A stretch of 64,000 nucleotides of DNA from SHVO01 sp041905795 (GTDB lineage Bacteria > Pseudomonadota > Alphaproteobacteria > Rhodospirillales > Rhodospirillaceae), in NCBI GenBank assembly GCA_041905795.1, contig JAYRKL010000006.1, positions 62,001 to 126,000 on the forward strand, in the 5' to 3' direction. A model generated the notes under the pieces. The model was not told the origin of the DNA, ran no database searches, and saw only the letters and a list, made by a program, of their open reading frames with translations. The translations under genes were made by a program, and so were the position numbers. This document shows, piece after piece, positions 37,562 through 45,635 of this stretch (position 1 is the stretch's first letter; each line of letters starts with the position of its first letter).

Positions 37562-38536
37562 TTGACCGCCCCTCACCCGACATATGACGACATTGAAGCC
37601 GCCGCCAAGCGAATCGCCAGCCACACTATTGTTACACCGCTGTTGCGCTCGCCGGACCTAGACGCCCTGACCGGCGGCACGGTGCTGCTCAAGGCCGAAA
37701 TGCTGCAGCGGACGGGGTCGTTCAAGTTCCGGGGCGCCTTCAACCGGCTGTCCCAACTCACGCCCGAGCAGAAGGCCGCCGGCGTAGTGGCATTCTCGTC
37801 GGGCAATCACGCGCAAGGGGTGGCCGCGGCGGCGAAGATCCTGGGCATGAAGGCCACCATCATCATGCCGGCCGACGCGCCGGCCATCAAACTCGCCAAC
37901 ACCAGGGCCTACGGTGCCGAAGTGGTGACCTACGACCGCGTCAAGGAAGACCGCGAGGACATCGCGCGGCGCGTCGCCAACGGCCGTGTGATCGTGCCGG
38001 CCTATGACGATCCCTATATCCTCACCGGCCAGGGCACGCTCGGCCTGGAAGCGATGAACCAGGCAAAGGCCATGGGCCTGACCGTGGACAGCGTGCTGGC
38101 GCCGGCGAGCGGCGGCGGCCTGATCGCCGGCGTCGGGCTCGCGGTGCATCACGCCAATCCCGGCGCCAAGGTCTATACCGTGGAGCCGGCCGGCTACGAC
38201 GATCATAAGCGCTCGGTCGAGTCGGGGCGGCGCGAGCGCAACCCGTCGCTGGATGCGGCCTTATGCGACGCGCTGCTGGCCGTCACGCCGGGCGAGATCA
38301 CCTGGGCCATCAATGCCAAGGCGCTCGCCGGCGGCTACGCGGTCACCGACGCCCAGGTACGTCATGCCATCGGCTACGCCTTCCGCACGTTGAAGCTGGT
38401 GGTCGAACCCGGCGGCGCGGTGGGCCTGGCGGCGATGCTGGCGGGACTGCACGACAGCAAAGGCCGCTGCACGCTCGTGGTTCTCTCCGGCGGCAATGTC
38501 GACCCGGCGGTATTCGCGGAATGCCTGACATTGTAG
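37562..38536 (+). CDS. PLP-dependent threonine/serine dehydratase-type enzyme
   Basis: A 324-aa fold-type II PLP enzyme of the serine/threonine dehydratase group. It converts hydroxy-amino acids to 2-oxo acids plus ammonia; a racemase role (serine or aspartate) is an alternative. The PLP lysine lies in LQRTGSFKFRGAFNRL. The substrate loop SSGNHAQGVAAAAKILG and the phosphate cup PASGGGLIAGVG are clear. No ACT regulatory domain is present, so it is the catabolic, unregulated type. The TTG start has AGGAGG eight bases upstream, much better than earlier starts. Confidence 0.88.
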   Translation: MTAPHPTYDDIEAAAKRIASHTIVTPLLRSPDLDALTGGTVLLKAEMLQRTGSFKFRGAFNRLSQLTPEQKAAGVVAFSSGNHAQGVAAAAKILGMKATIIMPADAPAIKLANTRAYGAEVVTYDRVKEDREDIARRVANGRVIVPAYDDPYILTGQGTLGLEAMNQAKAMGLTVDSVLAPASGGGLIAGVGLAVHHANPGAKVYTVEPAGYDDHKRSVESGRRERNPSLDAALCDALLAVTPGEITWAINAKALAGGYAVTDAQVRHAIGYAFRTLKLVVEPGGAVGLAAMLAGLHDSKGRCTLVVLSGGNVDPAVFAECLTL

Positions 38537-38682
38537 GCGGATGTGCGTAACTCCTGGTTGTATTCAGTCCGCGGATTTTCGATAAGTTGGACTTGAGCAC
38601 CCCCTAGTGCTCAGGTAATTCTCAACCTTTCCAAGAGTTTCCGGGCCGCGCCGCCCGGAGCTGGCTGAGTGTTCGCGGGCGA

Positions 38683-39768
38683 ATGCTGAATAAAGACAAA
38701 GAAGATATCGGGCAGGACCGGATCTCGATCATGGTGGTCGAGGATAACGAGTACATGCTCGACATCCTGGTCAACAGCCTGAAGCGCCTGGGATTCACCC
38801 GCGTCCAGAAGGCCAAGAACGGCAAGGAAGCGGTCGAGTACCTCAAGCTCACCGCCAAGGGTTTCTCCGCCGCCGTTGAGCCGATCGACATCGTCATCTC
38901 GGATTTCATCATGTCTCCGGTGAGCGGCGTGCACCTGTTGCAGTGGCTCCGGGACGACAAGCAATCCCCGTCGCGCTTCATGCCGTTCATCATGCTGTCG
39001 GGCGCCGCCGACCGGGTGAACGTCGAGGCATCGCGCGACCACGGCGTCAACGACTTCATGGCCAAGCCGTTCTCGGTGGAGAACATCTATAAGGTGCTGC
39101 AGCGGATCATCGACGCGCCGCGCCAGTTCGTCACCACCCAGACCTACTTCGGTCCCGACCGGCGGCGATCCAAGGCCGGGCCGCCGAAAGGGCAGGAGCG
39201 GCGCAAGGAAGGCGAATCCCACGCCACCATCGTCTACTCCAAGGACAAGGTCGAGAAACCGGCATCACCCTCGGACGTGTGGCTGTTCAAGCTGCCCAAC
39301 TACCTCAAGCAGAAGATGGGCTCCAACGCCCAGCGCCAGCCGTTCGTGCTGCCCGACGACATGCTGGCTTCGGCCGAACAGCACCTGAAGCGCGAGGCCG
39401 ACGGCTTCCTGGACTGGGCGAAGCTGTATCTTGACCGTCTGTCCCGCCAGGTGGCCGAAGCCAAGCAGATCAGCGGCGAACGCACCACCAACTTCGAGGA
39501 AATCAACCTGATCGCCCACGAATTGCGCGGCCAGGGCGGCACCTTCGGTTACCCCTTGATCACGGTGTTCGGGAAATCCTTGTACGAAGTGACCAAGCCG
39601 CCCTGCCGCCAGGACGACGCCAGCCTGGAGATCGTCAAGGCGCATATCGACACCATGCGCGCGGTGTTGCGCGACAAGATCGAGGGCGATGGCGGCGAAG
39701 TGGGCCAAATGCTGTTCAAGGCCCTGAAGATGGCGATCGCGAAATACGCGCCGCCGGCCGCGCAGTAG
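38683..39768 (+). CDS. Response regulator with C-terminal HPt-like domain
   Basis: A 361-aa signalling protein. Residues 15-135 form a REC domain with acidic pocket VVEDNE and phosphoacceptor D74 in DIVISDFIMSPVSG. A charged linker (TYFGPDRRRSKAGPPKGQER) follows. The last 130 residues are helical with ELNLIAHELRGQGGTFG-type sequence; H279 in IAHELRGQGG is the likely phosphotransfer histidine. REC plus HPt in one chain suggests a relay component rather than a transcription factor. The sensor kinase gene begins 12 bases later, so the two are probably partners. Confidence 0.85.
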   Translation: MLNKDKEDIGQDRISIMVVEDNEYMLDILVNSLKRLGFTRVQKAKNGKEAVEYLKLTAKGFSAAVEPIDIVISDFIMSPVSGVHLLQWLRDDKQSPSRFMPFIMLSGAADRVNVEASRDHGVNDFMAKPFSVENIYKVLQRIIDAPRQFVTTQTYFGPDRRRSKAGPPKGQERRKEGESHATIVYSKDKVEKPASPSDVWLFKLPNYLKQKMGSNAQRQPFVLPDDMLASAEQHLKREADGFLDWAKLYLDRLSRQVAEAKQISGERTTNFEEINLIAHELRGQGGTFGYPLITVFGKSLYEVTKPPCRQDDASLEIVKAHIDTMRAVLRDKIEGDGGEVGQMLFKALKMAIAKYAPPAAQ

Positions 39769-39780
39769 CCTGGGGCGCCC

Positions 39781-41544
39781 TTGCCCTCGGCGCGCAAACA
39801 ATCCCTTAAGACCGGCTCGTCCTCGCTTCGCCGTCTCCGCGCCGCGACCCTTCTCCTGTTCACCAGCTTCGTGCTGCTGGTCCTGGGCGCCGGCGTCTAC
39901 CACCTCGAGCAACAGCGCCGGGCCGCCATCGATACCGCGCTCCGCACCGCGCGCGGCGCCTTGGATACCGTGCAGTACCACGCCGCCCAGACCTTCGGCG
40001 ACACCCTGCGCATAACCGAGGGCGTGGCCGACGTATACCGCGAGCAGCTTGCCCACAACCAGGTGGACGAAGCCTCCCTGCACCGGTTGATGAGGGCCAA
40101 GCTGCCGCGCATGCAGGGCCTCTTCACCTTCACGCTGTTCGACACCCAACACCACGGTATCGCCGGCTCGCGGTCATATCCGGTCGATGTCTCGATGATC
40201 GTGGCCAGCGGGCTGCCGTTCGACACATTCGCCGATGTCGGCGACGACATGTTCTTCGGCCGGGTCTACCGCAACATCCGCCCCGGCTCCCTCGCCGACA
40301 TGTGGTTCCTGCCGTTCGGCAAGATCGTGCGCGACAGCGAGGATGCGGTGCGGGGCTATGTGGTGGCGTTGTTCAACGCCGATTTCTTCGCGCAGTATTA
40401 CGCCACCCTGCCGCTGGGCGCCCGCGGCCGGATCTCCATCTGGTCGGCGGACGGCTACATGCTGGCGGCCAGCCGTGGCCAGAGCCGCGGCGCCGCCGAT
40501 CCCGCCATGGCCGAGGAGATGCGCAGACTGCGCGCGATCCCCGAAGGCCGCAGCGTCACCTATGTACCGGGCGGGGGCGAGGCGGAAGGCCGCGTCACCG
40601 CGCTCGGCCTGGTCGGCACGCTGCCGGTATTCGCGGCGGTGGAACTGGAGGGCAGCGACTTCCTCGCGCCCTGGCGTGCGACCCGCAATCAGATATTCCT
40701 GGCCATGGCGGTGGTGATCTTCGGCGCCGCGGTGTTCGCCGTGATCATCCTGCGCCAGGTGCATCATACCGAGCGGAATGAACTGGCGCTGCGCCATGCC
40801 AAGGCCCTGGCCGAGGATGCCAACGACGCCAAAAGCCGCTTCCTGGCCCATATGAGCCATGAGTTCCGCACGCCGCTCAACGCCATCATGGGCTTCTCGG
40901 AGATCATCAAGAACAAGATTCTCGGGGGCAATATATCGCCGGAGTATGTCGGATACGCCGCGCACATCCACAGGTCGGGCGAGCATCTCCTGCATATCGT
41001 CAACGAGATCCTGGACACCGCCAAGATCGAGCTGGGCGGAGAGCCGTTGCAGCAGAAACCCACCGATATCCGCACCGTGATCCTGGGCGCCGTCAATTTC
41101 GTCGAGGGCTTGGCGGCCGGGAAGGAGCTGAATGTACGGGTGGCGCTGCCCAACGAACTGCCGCTGATCTCCAGCGACGACCGGGTTGTGCGGCAAGTGC
41201 TGATCAACCTCCTGTCCAACGCCATAAAATTCTCACCCCTGGGTGCCGAGATCGAGGTGAGCGCGCGCTGCACGGACGCCGTCGCGGTATCGGTGAGCGA
41301 TCGCGGCCCGGGCATTGAACCCGGGGTCCTCAAGCGCCTGGGCGAGCCGTTCCTGCAAGCCAACCCCGCACTCTCGCGCTCCGGCCAAGGCACCGGCCTG
41401 GGACTGTCCATCTGCCAGCGCTACATGGACCTCCTCGGCGGTGAACTGAAAGTGGAAAGCGCCCTCGGCAGCGGCACCACCGCCACCATCAGCTTTCCGC
41501 ATCGGCTGGTGATCGCGCCCGCGGCCCTGGAACCGGTCGCCTGA
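39781..41544 (+). CDS. Membrane sensor histidine kinase
   Basis: A 587-aa kinase with an N-terminal TM helix (ATLLLFTSFVLLVLGAGVY, about residue 22), a periplasmic sensor region of about 260 residues resembling a double Cache/PAS-like fold, and a second TM (IFLAMAVVIFGAAVFAVIIL, about 306). The HisKA domain has H360 in HMSHEFRTPLNAIMGF, followed by an ATPase domain with LINLLSNAIKFS (N box), SDRGPGIEPG (G1) and GQGTGLGLSI (G2). A TTG start is used. It sits behind the REC-HPt gene and so likely phosphorylates it. The ligand is unknown. Confidence 0.92.
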   Translation: MPSARKQSLKTGSSSLRRLRAATLLLFTSFVLLVLGAGVYHLEQQRRAAIDTALRTARGALDTVQYHAAQTFGDTLRITEGVADVYREQLAHNQVDEASLHRLMRAKLPRMQGLFTFTLFDTQHHGIAGSRSYPVDVSMIVASGLPFDTFADVGDDMFFGRVYRNIRPGSLADMWFLPFGKIVRDSEDAVRGYVVALFNADFFAQYYATLPLGARGRISIWSADGYMLAASRGQSRGAADPAMAEEMRRLRAIPEGRSVTYVPGGGEAEGRVTALGLVGTLPVFAAVELEGSDFLAPWRATRNQIFLAMAVVIFGAAVFAVIILRQVHHTERNELALRHAKALAEDANDAKSRFLAHMSHEFRTPLNAIMGFSEIIKNKILGGNISPEYVGYAAHIHRSGEHLLHIVNEILDTAKIELGGEPLQQKPTDIRTVILGAVNFVEGLAAGKELNVRVALPNELPLISSDDRVVRQVLINLLSNAIKFSPLGAEIEVSARCTDAVAVSVSDRGPGIEPGVLKRLGEPFLQANPALSRSGQGTGLGLSICQRYMDLLGGELKVESALGSGTTATISFPHRLVIAPAALEPVA

Positions 41545-41564
41545 GCGGCGCCCTGAAGGATGCT

Positions 41565-42302
41565 TCAGGGCTTGGTGAAGAACATCAGGTGCTGCCAGGG
41601 CAAAGTGTCGTCGGTGCGTTGCCAGACCAGGCCGACGGCGGCCATTTCCTTCTTGGCCTGCTCCTGGGTCATGCGATGGGTGTCGCGGATGGGCACCTTG
41701 GGGTCTTCGCCGCGGTATTCCACCAGCGCGATCCGCCCGCCCGGCTTCAAGGTCCGTGCCATGGCCAGGCCCATTTCGCGCGGGTAGGAAAACTCGTGAT
41801 AGGCGTCGACCAACAGGATGAGGTCGATGGAGTTCGGCTTCAGCCGCGGATCGGCGACACCGCTCAGGATGGTGACGATATTGGCGCCCCCCGCCTTGCT
41901 CCCGGCCATCCTGGCCTGGCGGGCTTTGATCAGGTCCAGCATCTCCTGTTGGATGTCGATGGCGTAGACATACCCCTGAGGCACCGCGGTCGAGAGGCGG
42001 AAACTGAAATAGCCGGAGCCGGCGCCGATATCCGCGACCGCATCGGTGGGCTTGAGGCCCAACAGCGGCACCAGGCGCTCCGACCCCTCTTCTTTATTGC
42101 GCTCGGGCCGGTCCAGCCACGCGGCGGCTTCGTGCCCCATCACATAGGCGATCTCGCGGCCCATATAGGCCTTGCCGATGCCGTCCAGGGTCGGGCCGAT
42201 ATTGAGATAGCCGTCCTTGTCCGGCGCCGCGGCAAAAGCGGGCGACGCCAGAGCCAGGCCAACGGCGATCAGCCATCGCGCGATCATTGCCTGCCGCCCC
42301 AT
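41565..42302 (-). CDS. SAM-dependent methyltransferase with signal peptide
   Basis: A 245-aa protein starting MGRQAMIARWLIAVGLALAS with a clear cleavable signal (to about SPAFA/AAPDK). Class I methyltransferase motifs follow: VADIGAGSGYFSFRLSTAV (motif I), VYAIDIQQEMLD (post I) and the later LILLVDAYHEFSYPREMGL, LKPGGRIALVEYRG. Secretion of such an enzyme is odd because SAM is cytosolic, but this architecture recurs in proteobacteria. Its ATG overlaps the stop of the small membrane-protein gene by one base (TAATG), tying it to the lptF-lptG operon. Substrate unknown; a lipid is plausible. Confidence 0.85.
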   Translation of the reverse strand: MGRQAMIARWLIAVGLALASPAFAAAPDKDGYLNIGPTLDGIGKAYMGREIAYVMGHEAAAWLDRPERNKEEGSERLVPLLGLKPTDAVADIGAGSGYFSFRLSTAVPQGYVYAIDIQQEMLDLIKARQARMAGSKAGGANIVTILSGVADPRLKPNSIDLILLVDAYHEFSYPREMGLAMARTLKPGGRIALVEYRGEDPKVPIRDTHRMTQEQAKKEMAAVGLVWQRTDDTLPWQHLMFFTKP

Positions 42303-42577
42303 TACCTGTCGCCTCCGGGGGCCGTGGGTGGAAGATCGTTGGGATCGTGATCGATCACCGGCGGCGATCTTGCTTCCTGGCCGTGGGGATCTTGCGCCCG
42401 CCGAAACGAGGGGTCGCCGACCACCCAGACGTTCCCATATTTTTTCCCAAACAGGAAGAACAGCAGGGCCAGCACCGGCACTAGAATCAGCGCCGCCAGG
42501 AAGGCGTAAGCAAACAGCACCAGCACCACCGCAACCACGGCCAGGACGAAGGCCAGGCGGAAAATGCGGGCTATCAT
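42302..42577 (-). CDS. Small membrane protein of the sphingolipid/Lpt operon
   Basis: A 91-aa protein with a strongly hydrophobic N-terminal half (LAFVLAVVAVVLVLFAYAFL and ILVPVLALLFFLFG), then a polar, proline-rich cytoplasmic tail. I do not recognise a family. The ATG overlaps the GNAT gene's stop (ATGA), and the stop overlaps the methyltransferase start. This shows it is translated as part of the operon. It might help assemble or anchor the neighbouring enzymes; that is inference from position. Confidence 0.75.
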   Translation of the reverse strand: MIARIFRLAFVLAVVAVVLVLFAYAFLAALILVPVLALLFFLFGKKYGNVWVVGDPSFRRAQDPHGQEARSPPVIDHDPNDLPPTAPGGDR

Positions 42578-43713
42578 ATTTGCCGTTCAAACATGCGGTA
42601 GGTTTTATAGACCCTGCCGCCGATGTCCTCGATGGAATGGCGGGTCTGGTGATTGCCCTCCAGCACCCAGCTCATTTCGCAGACCGGCATGCCGAGCTTG
42701 AGCGAGGCTTCCCGCACCGCGCCGACCGTGAGAAGCGCAAGCAGCGACCCCATCGGCTTGTTCTTGTACTCGGGCATGACGCCCATGAACGGCACGCGCG
42801 TCCCGGAGCAATAGGATCGCCGGGTGATCACACGCCACGCCGCCTTGGCCCAGCCGGTGGGCCACAGCTTGCCGCCGAGACCGCGGTAGATCTCGTTGGG
42901 GTCGGGGATCGCCACGCACATGGCCGCGGGCACCCCGTCGACGGTGGCGAAAGACACCAGTTCGGGCACCAGGATCAGCTTCATCTCCGCCGCCATATGC
43001 GCCACATCGGCGTCGGTGAGCGGGATGAAGCCCCAGTTCTCGGCCCAGGCGGCATTGAAGATGCGCACGATGGTAGCGATCTCGGCGTCGAAATGACGCG
43101 TATCCAGGCAGCGCACGGCCAGGCGCTTGTCGCGTTCCAATCCGCGTTTGAGCCATTTGATCTGCTTGTAGGGCAGCGCCGTATCCATCGGCGTCAGGTA
43201 CGCCAGCATATCCACGGCCTTGGCGAAGCCTGCGGCCTCCACCAGCTTGCCGTAATAGGGCTGTGCATGGCCCATCATCACCCGCGGCGGACAGTTGAAG
43301 CCGTCGATGAGCAGCCCGGATTCTTCATTGATGTTGAGGCTGAAGGGGCCGAGGCAGCGCTTCATGCCTCTCTCGCGCAGCCAGCCTTGCGCGGCGGCAA
43401 ACAGCGCATCGGCGACGGCCTGGTCGTCGATGCTCTCGAAGAAGCCGAAGAAGCCGGTGGCGTCGTTCCTGAGTTCGAGGTGGCTGCGGTCCACCTGCGC
43501 CGAAATTCGGCCCGCGAGCTTGCCGTCCTTGTCCGCTACCCAGAAGGCGGCCTCGCCGTGCTTGAACCAGGGGTTTTTCTTGCTGAGCCGCTCGCGCTCC
43601 ATCAGTTCCATCGGCGCGATCCAATAGGGATCGTGGCCCTGGGTGACGTGGGCGACGGTAAAGAAGTCACCCAGGTTCGCGCCTTCGCCGACACGGCGCA
43701 GAGTGATGGTCAC
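42574..43713 (-). CDS. GNAT-superfamily acyltransferase, candidate bacterial ceramide synthase
   Basis: A 379-aa protein beginning MTITLRRVGEGANLGDFF with GNAT-type core segments (RIFNAAWAENWGFIPLTDAD, then MGVMPEYKNKPMGSLLALL near the acetyl-CoA-like P-loop position) and a closing SWVLEGNHQTRHSIEDIGG. This build matches proteins often misnamed dATP pyrophosphohydrolase. One such protein in Caulobacter has been shown to N-acylate the sphingoid base (bCerS); I recall this and did not check it. Location in a ceramide locus supports the same role: joining an acyl chain to 3-oxosphinganine. GTG start, 11 bp after the desaturase-like gene. Confidence 0.72.
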   Translation of the reverse strand: MTITLRRVGEGANLGDFFTVAHVTQGHDPYWIAPMELMERERLSKKNPWFKHGEAAFWVADKDGKLAGRISAQVDRSHLELRNDATGFFGFFESIDDQAVADALFAAAQGWLRERGMKRCLGPFSLNINEESGLLIDGFNCPPRVMMGHAQPYYGKLVEAAGFAKAVDMLAYLTPMDTALPYKQIKWLKRGLERDKRLAVRCLDTRHFDAEIATIVRIFNAAWAENWGFIPLTDADVAHMAAEMKLILVPELVSFATVDGVPAAMCVAIPDPNEIYRGLGGKLWPTGWAKAAWRVITRRSYCSGTRVPFMGVMPEYKNKPMGSLLALLTVGAVREASLKLGMPVCEMSWVLEGNHQTRHSIEDIGGRVYKTYRMFERQI

Positions 43714-43724
43714 GGGCCGGTCTT

Positions 43725-44543
43725 TCAGGTGGCGGCTTGTCCGGCGGCTTCGCGTTTGCGCTGCGCCGGATTGGTGTTGTAGGGCCAGGTCGGCGTCAGG
43801 CGGGCGACGTAAGGATAGGACTTGGCCACCTCCTCGTCGTAGCCGAGGTTGAACACCGTTGCCGAGCGGGGGCGGTCCTTGGGCCCCCGATAGAACGTGC
43901 CCAGCACCTTGTCCCACCACAGATTGGTGATGCCGTAGTTGCCGTTCTCGTTGTGGAAGTGGTGAGCCATGTGGAATTTCTTGAGTTCGCGCACCCATCC
44001 CCACTTCGGCACGTAACCGAGGTGCTGGATGCAGTGGAAGTATTCATAGACGCAGGTCTGGATCACGCCCGTCGCCAGGGCCGCGAGCGCGCCGGTCCAG
44101 CCCGCGATCGCATAGCCGACCGGCATGGTCGCCGCGGCGACGGTCGGCAGCGTGGTGTAGAGGGCGCCGAACAGGACCTTGAGATTGTTGGGGTCGCAGT
44201 GGTGATCGTAGTGGATGCGCTTCCAGGTCCCGGCGGTGAGCGGCGACTTCCACATCCAGCGGCTATGCAGGATGAAGCGGTGCAAGCCATACCAGACCAG
44301 CGGATACAGGAAGAACGCCGCGGCCATGGCGGCCAGCACGCGCAAGAATTCTGCATCGCCTTCCAGGACGCTCCGGGCCGCGAACCAGCCCGCCGTCAGC
44401 GCGACCGCGATATAGGCGGCGATGGCGTAGTACTGGAAATAGGCAAGTGTCAGCTCCCGCAGGTTCATGCGGTCCAGGTGATAGGCCCGGTCGGACCAGA
44501 ATCCGATTTTGAAAGGCTGCGACAAAACGCCCTGCAATAGCAC
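43725..44543 (-). CDS. Fatty acid hydroxylase / sterol desaturase superfamily membrane enzyme
   Basis: A 272-aa di-iron membrane oxygenase. The histidine clusters of the family are all present: HRFILH (88-93), HYDHH (111-115), HCIQH (170-174) and HMAHHFHN (191-198). Four or so TM helices lie between them. Family members hydroxylate or desaturate fatty acids, sterols or sphingoid bases. Here, between lptG and the ceramide-synthase candidate, hydroxylation of a ceramide or its acyl chain is the simplest reading, but it is inferred. The GTG start is 27 bp past lptG; a later ATG (MNLRELTLAYFQYY) is possible. Confidence 0.85.
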   Translation of the reverse strand: MLLQGVLSQPFKIGFWSDRAYHLDRMNLRELTLAYFQYYAIAAYIAVALTAGWFAARSVLEGDAEFLRVLAAMAAAFFLYPLVWYGLHRFILHSRWMWKSPLTAGTWKRIHYDHHCDPNNLKVLFGALYTTLPTVAAATMPVGYAIAGWTGALAALATGVIQTCVYEYFHCIQHLGYVPKWGWVRELKKFHMAHHFHNENGNYGITNLWWDKVLGTFYRGPKDRPRSATVFNLGYDEEVAKSYPYVARLTPTWPYNTNPAQRKREAAGQAAT

Positions 44544-44570
44544 CGATTACCGGCGTTTATATAAACCCGC

Positions 44571-45635
44571 TCAGGTGCGGGCGCCAGTGTGCTCGAGGTT
44601 GAACACGAGCCAGATGCCACCGGTGCCGAACATCGCCAACGGCAGCCAGGCGGCAAAGGACGGCGGCAGGGAGCCGAACTGGCCCATGGCCAGGAGGATG
44701 TTGTCGATGACGATGAACATGAAGCCGAAAGTGATGCCCCAGACGATAGTTAGCGCCGGAGAGCCCTGGCGGTGGTGGCTGAAGGCGGCGATGGCGGCCA
44801 GCAGCGGCATCAGGGCGAGCACGATGGGGCCCGCCAGCTTCTGCTGTAACCATGTTTCATAAAAATACGTCGGCCGTGAGCCGACGGCGACCTTGCCGAC
44901 ATATTCCTGAAGCGCGTTGAGCGACAGCTGGTTGGGATGCGCCTGCTCATGGATGAAGTGTTCGGGCCTGAGGTGAGTCTCCCAGGTGGGCGGCCCGGTG
45001 TCGGGACCGCCGACCCGCGCCACGTCGAACATGGTCCAGTGGTCGTTTTCCCAGACCGCCAGACGCACGGTCACGATTTCGGTGACGTCGGCATGGGTGC
45101 CTTGCCGGAACAGGTACACGTCGTTGAGCACCTGTCCTTCGCGCGCCACGTGGCCGACGCGGATGATGGTGTTGCCTTCCACCAGCCAGCTGTTGTCGTC
45201 CTCCTTGACCTGGCCGTCGGCCTTGAAGCCGGCGCTGCGCCAATCCTGAAGGCCCGAGTTGGCCGGCACCACCACGAATTCGCCGAACAGGAACAGCACC
45301 GCCGACAGGCCGATGCCGATGGCCACCAGCCCGCCGACCAGGCTGAACACCGAACGGCCGGCGGCGCGCATGGCAAGGATCTCGCTGTTCCTGGCCATGC
45401 CGATCATGGCCATGAGCGCGCCGAGCAGGCCCGCGAGCGGCGCCAGCGTCTCGATCAACGACGGCGCGCGCAGGGAGACGTAGCGCAGGAGCGAGGCGAT
45501 CGGCGGCCCGCCGCCGGCCAGAATCTCGTTGGATGTCGCCAGCAGGTCGAGGGTCTGGAGAAACACGACCAGCCCAGCGAGCAGGGCCACGAAGTGCCCC
45601 ACGAAGGAGCGCATCAGGTACCGCGACATGATCAT
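44571..45635 (-). CDS. lptG: LptG-family lipid-export permease
   Basis: One of the paired LptFG permeases that use the LptB ATPase to lift lipid (normally LPS) out of the inner membrane. The 354-aa protein has the family layout: two N-terminal and several C-terminal TM helices around a large periplasmic beta-jellyroll. It opens MIMSRYLMRSFVGHFVALLA, with LETLAPLAGLLGALMAMIGM and the coupling-helix region ARNSEILAMRAAGRSVFSLV. Its ATG overlaps the lptF stop by four bases. Because it is co-transcribed with ceramide-modifying enzymes, its cargo may be sphingolipid. Confidence 0.88.
   Translation of the reverse strand: MIMSRYLMRSFVGHFVALLAGLVVFLQTLDLLATSNEILAGGGPPIASLLRYVSLRAPSLIETLAPLAGLLGALMAMIGMARNSEILAMRAAGRSVFSLVGGLVAIGIGLSAVLFLFGEFVVVPANSGLQDWRSAGFKADGQVKEDDNSWLVEGNTIIRVGHVAREGQVLNDVYLFRQGTHADVTEIVTVRLAVWENDHWTMFDVARVGGPDTGPPTWETHLRPEHFIHEQAHPNQLSLNALQEYVGKVAVGSRPTYFYETWLQQKLAGPIVLALMPLLAAIAAFSHHRQGSPALTIVWGITFGFMFIVIDNILLAMGQFGSLPPSFAAWLPLAMFGTGGIWLVFNLEHTGART

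Noticed and set aside
42574..44004. Longer N-terminus for the GNAT acyltransferase
   Set aside because: The extra 96 codons are antisense-like to the hydroxylase gene and low-complexity. The GTG giving MTITLRRVGEG fits the family.
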